Assembly (NCBI GenBank): GCA_945873335.1
Contig: CAMCCH010000006.1
Location: 1 to 33,088 of the forward strand
Length of the DNA: 33,088 nt
Origin: Bifidobacterium breve
Lineage (GTDB): Bacteria; Actinomycetota; Actinomycetes; Nanopelagicales; Nanopelagicaceae
Direction of reading: 5' to 3'
The notes beneath the pieces are model-generated. The model was not told the DNA's origin and did no database searches. It saw nothing but the letters and a program-made list of their open reading frames with translations. Below are positions 30,803 through 33,088 of this stretch, in pieces (the first letter of the stretch is position 1; each line of letters opens with the position of its first letter). Both the position numbers and the translations under genes were made by a program.

Positions 30803-33088
30803 CTAATTAGCGAGTAGTGAGCGCAATACATACTGCATGATTCCGCCATGGCGATAGTAATCTGCCTCACCCGGTGTATCGATGCGTACTTTCGCACTAA
30901 ATTTCTTATCCCCTGCGCTAACACTTACCGTCTTGGGAGTGCTGCCACTATTGAGTTCAATAATTCCTGAAATGGTAAATGTTTCCTCACCTGTGAGTCC
31001 AAGTGATTGCGCATTTTGGCCATCAAGGAATTGCAAAGGTAGGACGCCCATGCCGATCAAGTTAGAGCGGTGAATACGTTCGAAGCTTTCAGCAATTACT
31101 GCACGAACACCAAGGAGTGCTGTTCCCTTTGCTGCCCAGTCACGCGATGATCCAGATCCATATTCTTTGCCAGCCAAAATAACTAGTGGCACATCAGCAT
31201 TGATGTAATCAACTGATGCATCGTAAATAGTTGATTGCACTCCACCTTGTAGGAAGTTGCGAGTAAAGCCACCTTCGACTCCATCGAGCAACATGTTCTT
31301 TAGGCGAATATTTGCAAAAGTTCCACGAATCATGATTTCGTGATTACCACGACGTGAACCGTATGAGTTAAAATCTTTACGATCAACGCCGTGCTCGGCC
31401 AAATACTTTCCAGCAGGTGAATCTGCTTTGATATTGCCAGCAGGTGAGATGTGATCTGTTGTTACAGAATCACCCAAAATTGCCATTACGCGCGCTCCAG
31501 CAATATCAGTTACTGGTGTTGGCTGCTTTGGCATTCCATCGAAATATGGTGGGCGACGAACATACGTTGATTTGGTATCCCACTCAAAAGTCTTACCTGT
31601 TGGAGTCGCAAGTGATTTCCAACGATGATCGCCATCGAAGACACTTGCATAATCCTTTGTAAACAACTCTGATGAGATTGAGGCATCGATGACACTTTGA
31701 ATCTCTTCTGGTGATGGCCAGATATCTTTGAGATACACAGGTTTGCCATCTTTGTCATTACCTAAAGAGTCTTTTTGGAAATCGTGATCCATCGTTCCTG
31801 CAATTGCATATGCAACAACGAGTGGAGGTGAAGCCAAATAGTTCATCTTCACATCTGGGCTAATGCGACCCTCAAAGTTGCGGTTACCAGATAGGACTGC
31901 AGTTACTGCTAGATCGTTTTCGTTGACTGCCTTGCTGATTTCGATAGGTAATGGTCCTGAGTTACCGATACATGTAACGCAGCCGTAGCCAACAAGGTGG
32001 AAGCCCAGTTCCTGCATGTAATGAGTGAGTCCTGCGCGGTCGTAATAATCAGTAACAACTTTTGAACCAGGAGCAAGCGTTGTCTTTACCCATGGCTTTG
32101 ATTTCAAGCCCTTCTCAACCGCTTTCTTTGCAAGAAGTGCTGCGCCAATCATTACTGATGGATTAGAAGTATTTGTACATGAAGTAATCGATGCGATTAC
32201 AACATCACCATTTTTGATTGTTGTTGCTTCGTTACGTACCTTGATTGCAACTGCTGACTTTTCGGTTTTGTCAGAAAGGTACGTTGGCAAAATACTTTCA
32301 AATGAAGATTTTGAATCTGTAAGTGAAATGCGATCTTGCGGACGCTTAGGTCCTGCAATAGATGGAACAACAGTTGAAAGATCGAGTTCGATATTTTCAG
32401 AAAAACGTGGGGTAAGTGATGGGTCGTGCCATAGACCCTGCTTCTTTGCGTATTGCTCAACAAGTGCAACTGCATCTTCGCTGCGACCAGTAAGACGTAA
32501 GTAGCGCAGAGTCTCTTCATCGATTGGAAAGATTGCGCACGTTGATCCATATTCAGGACTCATATTTCCAATAGTTGCGCGATTGGCCATAGGAACTGCA
32601 ACAACTCCTGGACCATAAAATTCAACAAACTTTCCAACAACACCATGCTTGCGAAGCATCTGAGTAATTGTCAGCGCTAAGTCAGTAGCTGTTGTTCCCA
32701 GTGGAAGAGTGCCGCTGAGTTTGAAACCAACAACGCGTGGAATCAACATCGATACTGGCTGGCCAAGAAGGGCTGCCTCTGCCTCAATGCCGCCGACTCC
32801 CCAACCAAGTACTCCAAGGCCATTGACCATTGTTGTATGTGAATCTGTTCCAACAACTGTGTCTGGATATGCGCGAAGAACTCCGCCTACCGTGCGAGTC
32901 ATAATGACGCGTGCAAGGAATTCAATATTTACTTGGTGAACAATTCCTGTTCCAGGTGGCACAACTTTGAACTCATCAAAGGCGCTCTGGCCCCAACGCA
33001 AGAAGCGATAACGCTCTTGGTTGCGCTCGTACTCAATATCTGTGTTCTCTTCAAATGAATTCTTTGTTCCAAAGACATCAGCAATAAC
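30803..33088 (-). CDS. acnA: Aconitate hydratase, 5' end beyond the window
   Basis: The minus-strand frame runs through the right edge without a stop, so the true start is outside; the TTG-led form at 33001 is an artefact. 761 residues are present of about 900-940 expected. The [4Fe-4S] ligands are in [11 protein letters not shown] and [15 protein letters not shown]. The C-terminal swivel domain with [14 protein letters not shown] is complete. The N-terminal part reads [20 protein letters not shown], typical of AcnA. It isomerises citrate to isocitrate in the TCA cycle. dxs follows after 35 nt on the same strand, an order I recall in actinobacteria. Confidence 0.97.
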   Translation of the reverse strand, partial: VIADVFGTKNSFEENTDIEYERNQERYRFLRWGQSAFDEFKVVPPGTGIVHQVNIEFLARVIMTRTVGGVLRAYPDTVVGTDSHTTMVNGLGVLGWGVGGIEAEAALLGQPVSMLIPRVVGFKLSGTLPLGTTATDLALTITQMLRKHGVVGKFVEFYGPGVVAVPMANRATIGNMSPEYGSTCAIFPIDEETLRYLRLTGRSEDAVALVEQYAKKQGLWHDPSLTPRFSENIELDLSTVVPSIAGPKRPQDRISLTDSKSSFESILPTYLSDKTEKSAVAIKVRNEATTIKNGDVVIASITSCTNTSNPSVMIGAALLAKKAVEKGLKSKPWVKTTLAPGSKVVTDYYDRAGLTHYMQELGFHLVGYGCVTCIGNSGPLPIEISKAVNENDLAVTAVLSGNRNFEGRISPDVKMNYLASPPLVVAYAIAGTMDHDFQKDSLGNDKDGKPVYLKDIWPSPEEIQSVIDASISSELFTKDYASVFDGDHRWKSLATPTGKTFEWDTKSTYVRRPPYFDGMPKQPTPVTDIAGARVMAILGDSVTTDHISPAGNIKADSPAGKYLAEHGVDRKDFNSYGSRRGNHEIMIRGTFANIRLKNMLLDGVEGGFTRNFLQGGVQSTIYDASVDYINADVPLVILAGKEYGSGSSRDWAAKGTALLGVRAVIAESFERIHRSNLIGMGVLPLQFLDGQNAQSLGLTGEETFTISGIIELNSGSTPKTVSVSAGDKKFSAKVRIDTPGEADYYRHGGIMQYVLRSLLAN

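Noticed and set aside
1-33088. CRISPR arrays, insertion sequences, integrases, rRNA and tRNA genes
   Set aside because: No direct-repeat arrays with spacers, transposase or integrase motifs, or rRNA/tRNA signatures were seen.

Overview
The window looks like a chromosomal segment of a low-GC, streamlined, free-living actinobacterium. The best guess is the freshwater acI / 'Ca. Nanopelagicales' type. The reasons are a set of typically actinobacterial genes (DUF3000 next to ribonuclease D, then fadA-fadB, dxs and acnA, the order I remember from Streptomyces), AT-rich codon use, very short intergenic gaps, overlapping convergent genes, and many genes whose -10 box lies only 6-7 nt before the start codon, as expected for leaderless mRNAs. 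The taxonomic call is inference; no rRNA or tRNA gene is present to test it.

Layout. (1) 26-145 is an FMN riboswitch on the minus strand, leading a riboflavin gene beyond the left edge. Divergent from it is a coupled pair: a DUF2256 zinc-ribbon micro-protein and an iron-sulfur (6-4) photolyase/cryptochrome. (2) 1865-4921 is a redox-rich stretch: a secreted copper type-II (PHM/DBH-like) monooxygenase, a DCC-family thiol oxidoreductase, a 49-aa CDGSH-like Fe-S protein, a secreted cytochrome b5 protein and two small membrane proteins. (3) 5054-7845 holds a small membrane protein, a PH/GRAM-like protein, an old-yellow-enzyme reductase and a DUF4287/DUF1801 protein. (4) 7902-8514 is a ParD-like/RelE-ParE toxin-antitoxin operon with an inverted-repeat operator and two in-frame Shine-Dalgarno-equipped antitoxin starts. 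(5) 8531-10005 is a TPR protein translationally coupled to a membrane-anchored protein, followed by an inverted-repeat-rich non-coding stretch (10020-10200) and two micro-proteins. (6) 10812-17561 encodes envelope and secreted proteins, a short cytochrome P450 and a large multi-domain surface protein. (7) 17590-22725 carries a Gfo/Idh/MocA oxidoreductase, a FUSC-type transporter, a beta-class DNA methyltransferase converging on a small PD-(D/E)XK nuclease-like protein (candidate compact type II restriction-modification pair), a RibD_C-like reductase and an EamA transporter. (8) 22786-33088 is core metabolism: DUF3000, RNase D, an FTR1 iron permease, beta-oxidation (thiolase plus FadB-type fusion), DXP synthase and aconitase (cut by the right edge).

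How the parts may work together. Riboflavin synthesis under FMN control supplies FAD and the lumazine intermediate; enzymes of the FeS-photolyase family use both, so the divergent arrangement at the left end is meaningful for a sunlit-water organism. Beta-oxidation feeds acetyl-CoA to the TCA cycle (aconitase). DXS starts isoprenoid synthesis. The exported Cu-monooxygenase and cytochrome b5 could form an extracytoplasmic redox pair, which is a hypothesis. No mobile element, CRISPR array, integrase or RNA operon was seen.
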